From NCBI RefSeq assembly GCF_023016085.1, contig NZ_JALKBF010000001.1:372001-436000 (forward strand): DNA of 64,000 bases. The letters run 5' to 3'. Positions 33,823-42,462 of this stretch are shown here, piece after piece. Position numbers and translations under genes: made by a program. This DNA is from Aliiroseovarius sp. F47248L. Lineage in GTDB: Bacteria; Pseudomonadota; Alphaproteobacteria; Rhodobacterales; Rhodobacteraceae. Position 1 is the first letter of the stretch. Every line of letters starts with the position of its first letter. The notes under the pieces were generated by a model. It was not told where the DNA came from and ran no database searches. It saw only the letters and a program-made list of their open reading frames with translations.

Positions 33823-35390
33823 GAGGATGACTCCGATTTGGGGGCGTCAGCGACCCGCCAGATGGCGTGCGGCGCGTTGCGGAACAGTATTTCACGATAA
33901 GGCGGCCAGATTGGTCCCACCTCGCCCGGGCGGCCAATGATGACCCCGTCCGGGTGATTGGCCTGCCAGACGGGTAAGTCAGCAGGGTCAATGATTTCGG
34001 CGACCGGAGAAGTCAGGCGACCAGCAAAGTTAAACTCGGCGTTATACTGACGACCAACATAGGCAATACCTGCCTCCTGATAGGGGGTGACGATGCTGGC
34101 GATCTTCTTGGTGTCAAACACATCGTGAATGGCGCTGACGCCAATTAGAATGTTTAGCGACAAGATAGTGCCAAGGGACAGGATAACCGGACCAGACAGG
34201 CCCCCTTTGTGCACAGCCAGCCAGCAAACTGCCAGCATGAACAATCCCCAGGCCAACAGGTTGGTCGTTGGCTCTAACAACAGTGCTGCCGATCCCAGAT
34301 CAATCAACCCCGCACCGGATAGAACTGCGACGATGGCGGCCATCAGCAAAGGTATTATAGCGACCACCGGACGGGTTGAGGTGCCTTGAGGCAGCAACCG
34401 AGCCACGATCAAGGCGACAGCAGGAAGGTCGGGTACAAGGTAGTGCACCTGTTTTCCGCTGATCAAACTGAACAGCACCAACGCCGATGTTGCCCAGATT
34501 GCAGCCAGACTCAGCCCAGCGTCGCGCCATCGCGCTTTGACAGCGGCTTGCCAAACCGCTGGCACGAAGAACCAAGGAAACAAAAGCAGTGGAAGAAGGG
34601 CAGTGAACCACCACCACGGACGGGCATGGGCAAATGAACTGCTGATCCGCCCTGCGCTTTGCGTCCAAAGAATTTCGTCACGATAAGCTGGACCACCGGT
34701 CAGGATCGCAGGCACCAGCCAAAGCGCCACAACTCCAAGTGCGGTGGCCAAGGCGATACCAACGCCAGATGCCGTCCACCGCCAACTGCAATCACGCCAT
34801 GATCTTGCCCAAAAGGGCACCAGAACCATTGCTGGGCCGACGTGAACAAGTATAACCGGCCCTTTCGCAAGCACACCCATCGCCAACGCAGCCCCAACGC
34901 CCACCCACCAGCGGCGATCCCCGGTATCAACCGCATTCACCAAGGCCAGCATCCCGGCAAGTGCCGCAGTCGCTAACAAGGCGTCGAACATTGTCAATCC
35001 ACCCGATACGGAGAAGATGGTCATCGCAGCCAGCACCATGATAGTGCGCGACCCGATGGATGGGTCATCGGGCCAAAGTTTGGTTGCCAACCGTCCTGTC
35101 AACAAGATGGCAAGCACAGCAAACAGCGGTCCGACCAATCGCGCCGTCAATTCGGAAACTCCACTGAACATCCAGATCAGATTGATGGCCCAGAACAGAA
35201 GGGGGGGTTTATGTGTGTAAATGTCGTAGTTTTTGGTTGGAACAAAGTAATTGCCGCTTTGCCACATCTCCCATGCAACGGCGACATAGCGTGTCTCGTC
35301 AATCGGGGTCAGGGGGCGCAGCAACGTTCCAGCCACTGCGACCAGAAAAAAGGCGATAAGGGTCCAGCGCGCGGCTATAATCGGTCTCAT
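33819..35390 (-). CDS. ArnT-like membrane glycosyltransferase (GT39/GT83)
   Basis: A 523-residue integral membrane protein with about 11-12 hydrophobic segments. The first periplasmic loop contains TPIDETRYVAVAWEMWQSGN (about 28-47) with the acidic residues typical of ArnT/PMT enzymes, then NYDIYTHKPPLLFW. It would transfer a lipid-linked sugar to lipid A or another periplasmic acceptor. It is translationally coupled on both sides (ATGA with the LpxB-N gene and with the GT2 gene). The divergent two-component system suggests regulated envelope modification, as in polymyxin-resistance systems. The sugar is unknown. Confidence 0.86.
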   Translation of the reverse strand: MRPIIAARWTLIAFFLVAVAGTLLRPLTPIDETRYVAVAWEMWQSGNYFVPTKNYDIYTHKPPLLFWAINLIWMFSGVSELTARLVGPLFAVLAILLTGRLATKLWPDDPSIGSRTIMVLAAMTIFSVSGGLTMFDALLATAALAGMLALVNAVDTGDRRWWVGVGAALAMGVLAKGPVILVHVGPAMVLVPFWARSWRDCSWRWTASGVGIALATALGVVALWLVPAILTGGPAYRDEILWTQSAGRISSSFAHARPWWWFTALLPLLLFPWFFVPAVWQAAVKARWRDAGLSLAAIWATSALVLFSLISGKQVHYLVPDLPAVALIVARLLPQGTSTRPVVAIIPLLMAAIVAVLSGAGLIDLGSAALLLEPTTNLLAWGLFMLAVCWLAVHKGGLSGPVILSLGTILSLNILIGVSAIHDVFDTKKIASIVTPYQEAGIAYVGRQYNAEFNFAGRLTSPVAEIIDPADLPVWQANHPDGVIIGRPGEVGPIWPPYREILFRNAPHAIWRVADAPKSESSS

Positions 35391-35662
35391 GACGAGGCCA
35401 TTCCGCGTCGGCGTCTGATCAGGATCAGGTTTCGCACATAGACGATCAAACCGGTTGCCTGGCCAAGTATGAATACAGGATCTTGGCGCCAGATGGCATA
35501 GGACAGCAAGGTCAGGCCACCGGCGAGACTAAACCACCAGAATGCTAGCGGCACAACGCTTTCGCCCCGCCGCTCACTGACGATCCACTGAACCAGAAAT
35601 CTGGATGTAAAAAGCGCTTGTCCCAGAAAACCGATCCCAAGCCATATTGTGCTGACTGACAT
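35387..35662 (-). CDS. Lipid-A-disaccharide synthase N-terminal domain protein
   Basis: A 91-residue protein with three hydrophobic segments that matches the stand-alone LpxB N-terminal (LAB_N) domain: GFLGQALFTSRFLVQWIVSE (about 9-28), LAFWWFSLAGGLTLLSYA and LGQATGLIVYVRNLILI. This small membrane module is widespread next to GT2 and ArnT-like genes and is thought to help lipid or lipid-sugar handling (SWEET/flippase-like fold). The ATG at 35662 is preceded by GGTGAG. The longer frame to 35935 is antisense to the response regulator and lacks homology. Confidence 0.85.
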   Translation of the reverse strand: MSVSTIWLGIGFLGQALFTSRFLVQWIVSERRGESVVPLAFWWFSLAGGLTLLSYAIWRQDPVFILGQATGLIVYVRNLILIRRRRGMASS

Positions 35663-35776
35663 GAAAATCTCACCTTTGCCAACCGGCGGGCATTGCCGGC
35701 GGCAGGCTGATCGCATCACCACCTTACCGATTGCTGACGGATGCCCTATTGTGGCGAAAAATGGATGAAGATCTGA

Positions 35777-36436
35777 ATGCGATTGTTGGTTGTCGAAGAT
35801 GAGCGCGATTTGGCTGGCGCCGTGGCCGATCATTTGAGGGCCGCGGGCCACGCCGTGGATACGACCGGGGTCCTGCAAGACGCGCTGGCCGCAGTGCGCA
35901 CCACGGCTTATGATCTTGTGCTTCTTGATTTGCACTTGCCCGATGGTGACGGCTTGTCGTTGGTACGTGATTTGCGCAACCGGTCTGTCGAGACACCCGT
36001 TCTGATCGCCACCGCACGTGATCGTATCATGGAGCGTATCGCGGGGTTGGAAGCAGGGGCCGATGATTACCTTGTCAAACCTTATGATCTGGACGAAATG
36101 GTTGCGCGTATCGCCGCCATCCTACGCCGGGCAGACAGCAGCCGGGCAGCCCTGCGTCAGTTCGGGCCGATCAGCGTGGTTCCTGCGACTAAAACCGTAC
36201 TTAAGGATGGTCTGCCGGTGGGACTGACTGCGAAGGAGTGGGAAATACTGGACAGGCTCAGCCGACGTCCGGGCGTCACCGTCGCGAAAACCGAATTCGA
36301 AGACGCACTCTATGGGTTTGGCAACGAAGTCGAAAGCAATGCAATCGAGGCCCATATCAGTCGTATGCGTGCAAAACTCGGGCGTGGTGCAATCGAGACT
36401 GTGCGGGGTTTTGGGTATCGGATGGGGCAGGGATGA
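35777..36436 (+). CDS. OmpR-family response regulator
   Basis: A 219-residue two-component regulator. The receiver domain (about 1-115) has the acidic pocket EDERD, phospho-acceptor Asp in LVLLDLHLPDG (about 51), Thr in VLIATAR and Lys in DDYLVKPYDLDE. The winged-helix DNA-binding domain (about 125-217) ends GAIETVRGFGYRMGQG. It resembles the QseB/PmrA group. It is divergent from the lipid A modification operon with 114 bases between starts, and overlaps the kinase gene start (ATGA). It probably controls that operon. Confidence 0.92.
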   Translation: MRLLVVEDERDLAGAVADHLRAAGHAVDTTGVLQDALAAVRTTAYDLVLLDLHLPDGDGLSLVRDLRNRSVETPVLIATARDRIMERIAGLEAGADDYLVKPYDLDEMVARIAAILRRADSSRAALRQFGPISVVPATKTVLKDGLPVGLTAKEWEILDRLSRRPGVTVAKTEFEDALYGFGNEVESNAIEAHISRMRAKLGRGAIETVRGFGYRMGQG

Positions 36437-37815
36437 GCGCGCGCAAAAGTCTGGCGCGACGCTTGTCGCGCTTTGTAATATTGGGGTTTGCCGCGATTTG
36501 GCTGCTTGCGCTTGTTGCCACAGCTGTGGTGCTGCGCCATGAGCAGCAGGAACTTGCAGACACAATTATTCGGGAAACTGCGCAGATATACCTGCCGGCC
36601 ATGGTCGCAGATTACCGGGTTGCGCAAGACGCGGGGGCTACTTTTCCAGTCGAAATTGGGCATAATCCCCGGTTTGACAAACGCAATGTAATTGAAGCGG
36701 ACGATGCCGGTTTGGTCTACCGCCTGCTTGACCGGTCGGGGGCGGTTCTGATGATTTCGTTAGGCGGAGGGGAAGTCGAATTTCCTCCATTGGGTACAAC
36801 TGGCTTTTCGGATGTCGTCAGCCACAAGTTTTATACGACATCACAGAACAGCGAAGGCTTTGTGATGCAAGTGGGTGATCCGCTGAGGGAACGATCGGCT
36901 GCCTATCTTGAAAGTTTGACGACGCTGTTCATTCCGATGGTCGCCATTCTTCCTTTGGCATATCTGACTGTGATGTGGATTGCGCAGCGCGCGCTAGCCC
37001 CGCTTGAACGGATGCGCGACGAAATTGAAGCGCGCAATGATGCTCGCCTTGATCCGATTGATGCAGGTGATCAGCCTGCCGAGTTGCGTGCGATTACTGC
37101 CACCTTGAACGGCTTTATGATCCGACTGTCACAAGCGCTGGACGGTGAACGCGCCTTCGCGACCAATGCTGCGCACGAATTGCGCACACCAGTTGCTGTC
37201 GCGCTGGCTCAAACCCAGAGAATGCGCGCCGAGGTTGGGGAAGACGATGCAGGCAGGCTGGCGGCAATTGAAGAGGCGCTTAAGCGGATGAGCCGTCTGG
37301 TTGAGCGGCTACTGCAGCTTGCACGTGCAGAGGCTGGGATCGGACTGTCTGAGGACGCCCATGACCTTGGCAAATTGATGGATGTTGTTCTGAGCGAAAG
37401 TCAAAGAAATCCCGATCGTCAGACCCGTCTGAGGGTCGTGCGGCCTGATCAGCCAGTGCTTTCAAAACTCGACCCTGACGCATTTGCGATGATCGCGGGT
37501 AACCTGATTGATAATGCTTTTCAACACGCGCCACCGGACACTTTGATCGAAGTTGAATTGACACAATCCGGTATGCTGCGGATTGCAAATGACGGGCCTG
37601 TTTTTTCGCAAGCCGAACTTGAGCTTTTGCCACGCCGCTTTCAGCGAGGGACGAAAGGTTCGGACGGATTTGGGCTGGGCCTTTATATCGCCAACAAGAT
37701 CGCGCGTCATTCGGGTGGCCGACTGATCCTTAAATCACCGGCCAGTGGAAAGGGTAGGGGATTTGAAGCAAGTTTCGTCGCACCATTAGATAATCCGAAA
37801 ACCACGTACAGTTGA
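36433..37815 (+). CDS. Sensor histidine kinase
   Basis: A 460-residue membrane kinase. The first transmembrane helix is about 14-36, followed by a periplasmic sensor of about 125 residues and a second helix about 160-182 (FIPMVAILPLAYLTVMWI). A HAMP-like region (LAPLERMRDEIEARND) comes next, then the H-box ATNAAHELRTPVAVALAQT with the phospho-accepting His. N-box NLIDNAFQHAP and G-box GFGLGLYIANKIARHSGG complete the ATPase domain. It starts inside the response regulator stop and forms the cognate pair. The periplasmic sensor resembles no domain I can name; its role beside lipid A genes suggests envelope or cation sensing. Confidence 0.92.
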   Translation: MSARKSLARRLSRFVILGFAAIWLLALVATAVVLRHEQQELADTIIRETAQIYLPAMVADYRVAQDAGATFPVEIGHNPRFDKRNVIEADDAGLVYRLLDRSGAVLMISLGGGEVEFPPLGTTGFSDVVSHKFYTTSQNSEGFVMQVGDPLRERSAAYLESLTTLFIPMVAILPLAYLTVMWIAQRALAPLERMRDEIEARNDARLDPIDAGDQPAELRAITATLNGFMIRLSQALDGERAFATNAAHELRTPVAVALAQTQRMRAEVGEDDAGRLAAIEEALKRMSRLVERLLQLARAEAGIGLSEDAHDLGKLMDVVLSESQRNPDRQTRLRVVRPDQPVLSKLDPDAFAMIAGNLIDNAFQHAPPDTLIEVELTQSGMLRIANDGPVFSQAELELLPRRFQRGTKGSDGFGLGLYIANKIARHSGGRLILKSPASGKGRGFEASFVAPLDNPKTTYS

Positions 37816-38147
37816 CCCAGCGCGAACGCCGAAAGTGAGCGAGAGAAATGGTGGTGCCATAGGCCCAGTGCGCTGCAGGTAGGTGGACCGACCGGGGCAG
37901 TAGCTGAAAAAAGTTTCATCGTTCAGTATCGGTGCAGCCTGGTGAGCTGAGAACCGTGTGGTTAGAAAATATTTTTGAATAACAACGGTATATGCGTCTC
38001 GTTCCACAACGCATTCAAACAATGCACTTTTCCTGTGAAGCAAGAGCGCGGGCAAATCACTGCTTTCTTTGATCCAAGTCAATAGGTCGCACACTTGTCG
38101 GGTTTAAACACGATGTCAGAGCCAGCAACCAGCGAGCGAGTCGTCAT
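37816..38147. other. Intergenic stretch before the nap remnant
   Basis: These 332 bases hold no supported gene. They separate the kinase gene from napF and contain the FNR-type site described separately. A 102-codon minus-strand frame here has no ribosome site and no family resemblance. Confidence 0.5.
38069..38082 (+). promoter_or_regulatory. FNR/FnrL-type box upstream of napF
   Basis: TTGAT-CCAA-GTCAA fits the alphaproteobacterial FnrL consensus TTGAY-N4-RTCAA. It lies 66 bases before the napF start, a plausible distance for oxygen-responsive activation of a nitrate reductase operon. It survives although most of the operon is broken. Confidence 0.65.
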
Positions 38148-38648
38148 ATGTCTGCATCACCCACCAGACGCGCCTTCCTGAAAGGCAAGGTTCAAGAGGC
38201 CCCTCGCCAGCGGCCCCCTGGCGCGGGTCCAGAGGCAGAGTTCCATGACGCCTGCACCCAGTGTGGTGAATGCGCGACGGCCTGCCCCGAAGGCATCATT
38301 ATGAAAGACGCGGGCGAACGCCCGTTCCTGGATTTCAACGCCGGGGCTTGCACGTTCTGCCATGCCTGCACCGATGCCTGTGACTTTGGCGCGCTGACGC
38401 CAGAGAACGAATGGCTGTGGCGCGGGGATGTGGGCAGCGACTGCCTGTCGATGAACGGCGTAAACTGCCGCTCTTGCGAAGACCTTTGCGACCAACGCGC
38501 GATCGGATTTCAGTTGCAATCCGAAGGCCGCGCCCAGCCGGTGCTGGACGAAGCCCTGTGCAATGGCTGTGGGGGCTGTTCGACGGCCTGCCCCGTCGGG
38601 GCCATTTCCTTCAAGAAGATCAAATCAGAAACGGAAGTTCGCCCATGA
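38148..38648 (+). CDS. napF: NapF-type ferredoxin (intact)
   Basis: A 166-residue iron-sulfur protein with the NapF layout. The N-terminus carries TRRAFLKGK, and clusters CTQCGECATAC and CTFCHACTDAC follow. A third, partly altered group is NCRSCEDLCDQ, and a last full group is CNGCGGCSTACPVGAI. NapF is a cytoplasmic partner in maturation or electron supply of the periplasmic nitrate reductase NapA. It is the only open, full-length member of the cluster here. All following nap genes are broken, so the protein has probably lost its partner. The stop overlaps the napD start as ATGA. Confidence 0.85.
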   Translation: MSASPTRRAFLKGKVQEAPRQRPPGAGPEAEFHDACTQCGECATACPEGIIMKDAGERPFLDFNAGACTFCHACTDACDFGALTPENEWLWRGDVGSDCLSMNGVNCRSCEDLCDQRAIGFQLQSEGRAQPVLDEALCNGCGGCSTACPVGAISFKKIKSETEVRP

Positions 38649-38913
38649 TGAACGTCTGTGGCTATCTGGTACACACGATGCCAGATTTGGCCGAGACAGT
38701 CATAACCGCGATTGACGCCACCCAGCGAGTGAAGTGCATGCCTACAAAGACGGTCGCGTCGTTTTGAACTTAGAAGACACGCCAGATATGCGTGCATCCG
38801 ACCAGATCAGGGAGATGCACCAGATCCCCGGCGTTTTGACCATCACCCTGATAAATCACCATTTCGAAGAACACGACGGCGTCTCTGCCGCCGCTTCGAC
38901 GACCAAGTACTAA
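38645..38913 (+). pseudogene. napD: Frameshifted napD (NapA signal-peptide chaperone)
   Basis: The first part reads MMNVCGYLVHTMPDLAETVI and matches NapD. Near 38732 the frame breaks. In the second frame EVHAYKDGRVVLNLEDTPD and then IPGVLTITLINHHFEE complete the expected protein to the TAA at 38911-38913. One indel therefore inactivates the gene. NapD normally binds the twin-arginine signal of NapA. Confidence 0.82.
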
Positions 38914-38939
38914 TCGGCAGACAAACCATCTAGATGACT

Positions 38940-39480
38940 TTATCCTGCGACCTTAATTGAAGGCCGGCGCCGCCGCCGCGACCGCCTCGGCCGCAGGTAA
39001 TCACGCTGCCCAATGGCGCTATGGCGCAACCCAATTCTCCCGATATCCGGTGGGACAAGGCGGCGTGTCGGTTCTGCCGCACAAGCTGTTCGGTGCTTGT
39101 GGACGTCAAACACGGCCGCGCCGTGGCCACGTAAGGCAACACGGAAACCTCGGTGAACCGTGGTCTAAACTACATCAAGGGCTATTTCCTGTCCAAAAAC
39201 ATGCTTGGCGCCGACCGCCTAACCACGCCGCTACTGCGCAAGTCGAAAGGCGTTTACGACAAGAGGGGCCAATTTGAGCCGGTCAGCTAGGAGGAAGTCT
39301 TCTACGTGGTGGCCGATAAGTGGAAAGCCTGCCTGAGGGAAAAAAGCCCGACCATCTGCCCAGACCAGGCACCGAAAACCTTGCCGCCCCCGGTGGCTAT
39401 CTGCCGGGCACGGAAGGCTTGAAGGGCCCTTCGATGGATGGCGGCTTCACGCCCTCTTTCAACCTGCCCGGTATAGGAGG
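38940..39480 (+). pseudogene. napA: napA remnant, large internal deletion, fused to a probable napG tail
   Basis: Across frames and stops one reads KAACRFC, then [14 protein letters not shown], stop, then [21 protein letters not shown] and [17 protein letters not shown]. This is the N-terminal [4Fe-4S] and molybdopterin-binding part of NapA, with the expected Gly/Cys positions partly changed. After VADKWKACLREKSPT the similarity ends, leaving less than a fifth of the usual 830 residues. The segment GYLPGTEGLKGPSMDGGF before the napH start may be the end of napG. The catalytic subunit is gone. Confidence 0.75.
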
Positions 39481-39489
39481 GTCAGGACA

Positions 39490-40286
39490 ATGAGCGAGAA
39501 AGCCGCCCTTTCTGTTGGGCAAGAGGCCATTCAGGACCAAGGCTAGTGGCTGGCCAATCGGTTCTTGATCCTACGTCGCCTGTCACAGGCTTCCTTCCTT
39601 GGTCTGTACTTTCTTGCCCGTGGTTCGGGGTCTGGTCGGTGAAAGGCAATTTGGCCGGGTCGTAGACCCTTGATTTCCTGCCGTTGACCGACCCGTCTGT
39701 CCTGCTGCGAGGGATGGTCGCCCAACACTGGCCCGAGATGACGGCCATCATTGGTGCGCTGATTGTTGGCGTGACCTATGCGCTGATTGGCGGGCACGTC
39801 AATTGTAGTTGGGTCTGCCCGATCAACCTGGTGACCGACAGCGCCCACTGGCTGCACGACAAGCTGGGCTTTGCCAAAGGCTGGCAACCCAAACGGTATA
39901 CGCGTTACTGGGTGTTGGGTATGGTGCTGATCGTGTCCGCCCTGACTGGCACCAATGCCTGGGAGTTTGTGAACCCGATTTCCATTCTGCATCGTGGTCT
40001 GATTTTCGGGATGGGTTTTGCCTGGACCTTTGTTCTTGCCGTCTTGCCGTTCGATGTGTTCGTGTCGCGCCGAGGATGGTGCGGACAGCTGTGCCCGGTC
40101 GGCACGTTCTAGGGTCTGCTGGATCACGGATCAGTCCTCAGAGTCAGTGCGGTGAACCGCGCCGAATGCGACGACTGTATGGACTGTCTTGCGGTCTGCC
40201 CCGAAATGCAAGTGATCACCCCTGCGCCAGCCCGCGCGGCACGCCGGCCTAAACAACGTCAATCCGACGCCAATCGCGTGGCCTGA
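39490..40286 (+). pseudogene. napH: napH with several stops and a frameshift
   Basis: The reading MSEKAALSVGQEAIQDQG, TAG, WLANRFLILRRLSQASFLGL begins a NapH-type membrane ferredoxin. A frameshift near 39612 and more stops follow. A long open piece (about 39684-40112) covers ALIGGHVNCSWVCPINLVTD and RRGWCGQLCPVGTF, then TAG replaces a residue before GLLDH. The ferredoxin end, NRAECDDCMDCLAVCPEMQV, is still readable. NapH would pass quinol electrons to NapC/NapG. It is clearly decaying but recent enough to align over its full length. Confidence 0.82.
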
Positions 40287-40312
40287 GACACAAGAATACG
40301 GGAGATGCCCAA

Positions 40313-40740
40313 ATGAAAAAGCATCCCTTGATCAGCGTGATCGTCGTCCCGACGCTTCTGGCCTCCGTTGCCGTCGCGCAAATTACCGGTGGCGTCAGAT
40401 ACTGCGTGGGGCTGATGTATCTGCCCCTGTTGTTGTCAAGGACGTGTTACACCAGAAAGAAATCCGATTTGCACGCAATTATCGCCAGCAACCACCTTTG
40501 GTGCCGCACTCGATCGACCAGTATCAGATCGACCTAAGAGCCAACCGATGCCCGTCTTGCCATGACTGGACCGTGGCTGATGTTCATCGGGCGCCGACGC
40601 CTTCCATGACCCATTATCTGGATCGGGAAGGCAATCAGATGGACACAATCGCTGGCACACGTTGGTGCTGCAAACAGTGTCACGTGCCAGAGGCCGACAC
40701 ACCCGAACTGGTCGACAACACATTCAAACCGTCGAACTGA
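40313..40740 (+). pseudogene. napB: Frameshifted napB (diheme cytochrome c)
   Basis: A signal-peptide-like start (MKKHPLISVIVVPTLLASVA) is followed by a frame change near 40395. The second frame gives LRGADVSAPVVVKDVLHQKE and then two heme sites, CPSCH and CKQCH, ending FKPSN. Both CXXCH motifs survive, but the start and body are in different frames, so a functional NapB cannot be made without recoding. Confidence 0.82.
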
Positions 40741-40772
40741 AACCGGATTAACATCGAAGAGGATAAGGGGCA

Positions 40773-41360
40773 TGTCTAATACAAACCCCGGTTTCATCCG
40801 CTGAACATGGCGTAAATTCTGGTCGCCAGCAGGGGCAGTTTCCTTTGGTGTCATTCTGGTTGCAGGCTTTGCCGCCGGAGTTCTTTTCTGGGGCGACTTT
40901 CACTGGACGCTTGAAATGACCAATACCGAGAAGCTCTGCATCTGGTGCCATGAGATGGAATTTAACGTCTATGCCGAGTATCAGGGCACAGTTCACCAAA
41001 ACAACAGCTCTGGCGTGCGGGCGACCTGCCTAGATTGTCAGGTGCCCAAGGATTGGGGCCCGAAGATCGTGCGCAAGATACAAGCGTTGAAAAAGCTTTA
41101 CGGCCACTTCATCGCCAGATCCATCTGAACGCGCGAGAAGTTCGAAGATCACCGGTTTGTCACGGCGACGCGTGAGTGGCATCGCATGAAGACGACTGAC
41201 TCCAAGGCGTTGCGCATGAGTTGTCGGAAAACTGGGAAAAAAGCTGTCAGGAATTGTCGAACCAGCTAGCGGCTGAAGGCGGCTTGAGTTTTCCCAATGG
41301 GCGCGTTGTGGCCGATGCGAAGGAAGTGTTGGACGGATATCTGTCAGGGAGGTCGAACTA
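40773..41360 (+). pseudogene. napC: napC remnant (tetraheme cytochrome), stops and lost heme sites
   Basis: It opens MSNTNPGFIR, then TGA, then AVSFGVILVAGFAAGVLFWG (membrane anchor). CIWCHEM is heme site 1. The second site reads CLDCQ instead of CxxCH, so its histidine ligand is lost. A stop follows in FIARSI and the last sites are eroded (MSCRKTG). NapC normally delivers electrons from menaquinol or ubiquinol to NapAB. Confidence 0.82.
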
Positions 41361-41386
41361 GGACTTCTCGCACCCACCAATAACAA

Positions 41387-41414
41387 AACGGCGCGCTGAT
41401 CTCAGCGCGCCGTT
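41387..41414 (-). terminator. Strong hairpin terminator after the ABC operon
   Basis: The 13-bp perfect stem AACGGCGCGCTGA / TCAGCGCGCCGTT is followed on the minus strand by TTGTTATT. It ends the pyrimidine-type ABC operon, about 20 bases past the binding-protein stop. It can also serve the opposing nap remnant. Confidence 0.8.
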
Positions 41415-41433
41415 CTTCATTTATATGATTTTA

Positions 41434-42423
41434 TCAGTTCAAAACCGCATCCGTAATTGCGCTGGTCCAAGCACCTTCTGGCTCTTTGGTGATCACCGGA
41501 TCAGAACCGCCGGTCAACAATGTCTCGACCGTCCGCTCATACGCGGCGGGGTCCAGCGCGCCGTTTGATCCTGCGGTCAGTTTGGCAATCTCGCCCATCA
41601 TGCGCACCTGATGCTTTTCGGTCTGCGCACCGGTTTCGTCATATTCCAGAACGATCATCGCAGCATCTTCCGGGTTTTCCTCGGCCCATTTCCAGCCTTT
41701 CATCGACGCGCGCACAAAGCGTTCCATCTTGTCGACAAAGGCCTCGTCGCTCAAGTTTTCTTCCATGACGTAAAGACCATCTTCCAGCGTTGCGACGCCT
41801 TGGTCTTCGTATTTGAAGGTGATCAACTCTTCTGGCGTGACACCCGCGTCGATAACCTGCCAGTATTCGTTATAGGTCATCGTCGAGATGCAATCGGCCT
41901 GACGTTGCAGAAGGGGATCGACGTTGAAGCCTTGCTTCAGAACTTCGACGCCATTCTCGCTGGCTCCATCAGTCGCGACGCCCATTTTGGACATCCAGCT
42001 CATGAACGGGAACTCGTTACCGAAGAACCAGACGCCAAGCGTGCGGTTGGTCAGATCATCGGGGCTTTCGATGCCGACGTCACCCCAGCAGGTCAGCATC
42101 ATGCCGGACGAAGCGAAAGGCTGTGCAATATTGACAAGCGGCAGACCTTTTTCACGCGCGGCAAGTGCGGCAGGCATCCATTCAACAATTACATCTGCGC
42201 CGCCACCAGCAATAACCTGCGTGGGGGCGATGTCAGGCCCACCGGGCAGGACGGTGACGTTCAAATCTTCTTCGGTATAGAACCCTTGGTCCAACGCGAC
42301 ATAATAGCCCGCGAACTGGGATTGTGTGACCCATTTAAGCTGCAAAGTGACGTCATCTGCCGCCATTGCGGTGCCCGACGCAAGCGCCAGGGTTGTGGCC
42401 CCGATCACTGTTTTGATATTCAT
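41434..42423 (-). CDS. ABC substrate-binding protein, NMT1/THI5-like
   Basis: A 329-residue periplasmic protein with a signal peptide (about 1-21, ending AMAAD) and an NMT1/THI5-like fold. It has LQLKWVTQSQFAGYYVALDQ near the N-terminus, then VTVLPGGPDIAPTQVIAGGGADVIV. Family members bind pyrimidine-like ligands such as HMP. It is the last gene of an operon that begins with a ureidopropionase-type hydrolase and dihydropyrimidinase. Uptake of uracil, thymine, dihydropyrimidines or a related base is therefore likely. The specific ligand is inference. Confidence 0.85.
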   Translation of the reverse strand: MNIKTVIGATTLALASGTAMAADDVTLQLKWVTQSQFAGYYVALDQGFYTEEDLNVTVLPGGPDIAPTQVIAGGGADVIVEWMPAALAAREKGLPLVNIAQPFASSGMMLTCWGDVGIESPDDLTNRTLGVWFFGNEFPFMSWMSKMGVATDGASENGVEVLKQGFNVDPLLQRQADCISTMTYNEYWQVIDAGVTPEELITFKYEDQGVATLEDGLYVMEENLSDEAFVDKMERFVRASMKGWKWAEENPEDAAMIVLEYDETGAQTEKHQVRMMGEIAKLTAGSNGALDPAAYERTVETLLTGGSDPVITKEPEGAWTSAITDAVLN

Positions 42424-42462
42424 GTCTCTCTCCTTGTTGAACTTATGTTTTTTAGTCTTAGC

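Noticed and set aside
39684..40112. Functional short membrane protein from the open middle of napH
   Set aside because: It lacks a ribosome site and both the N-terminal and ferredoxin parts, which are still readable in the flanking, broken frames. It is a piece of a pseudogene.
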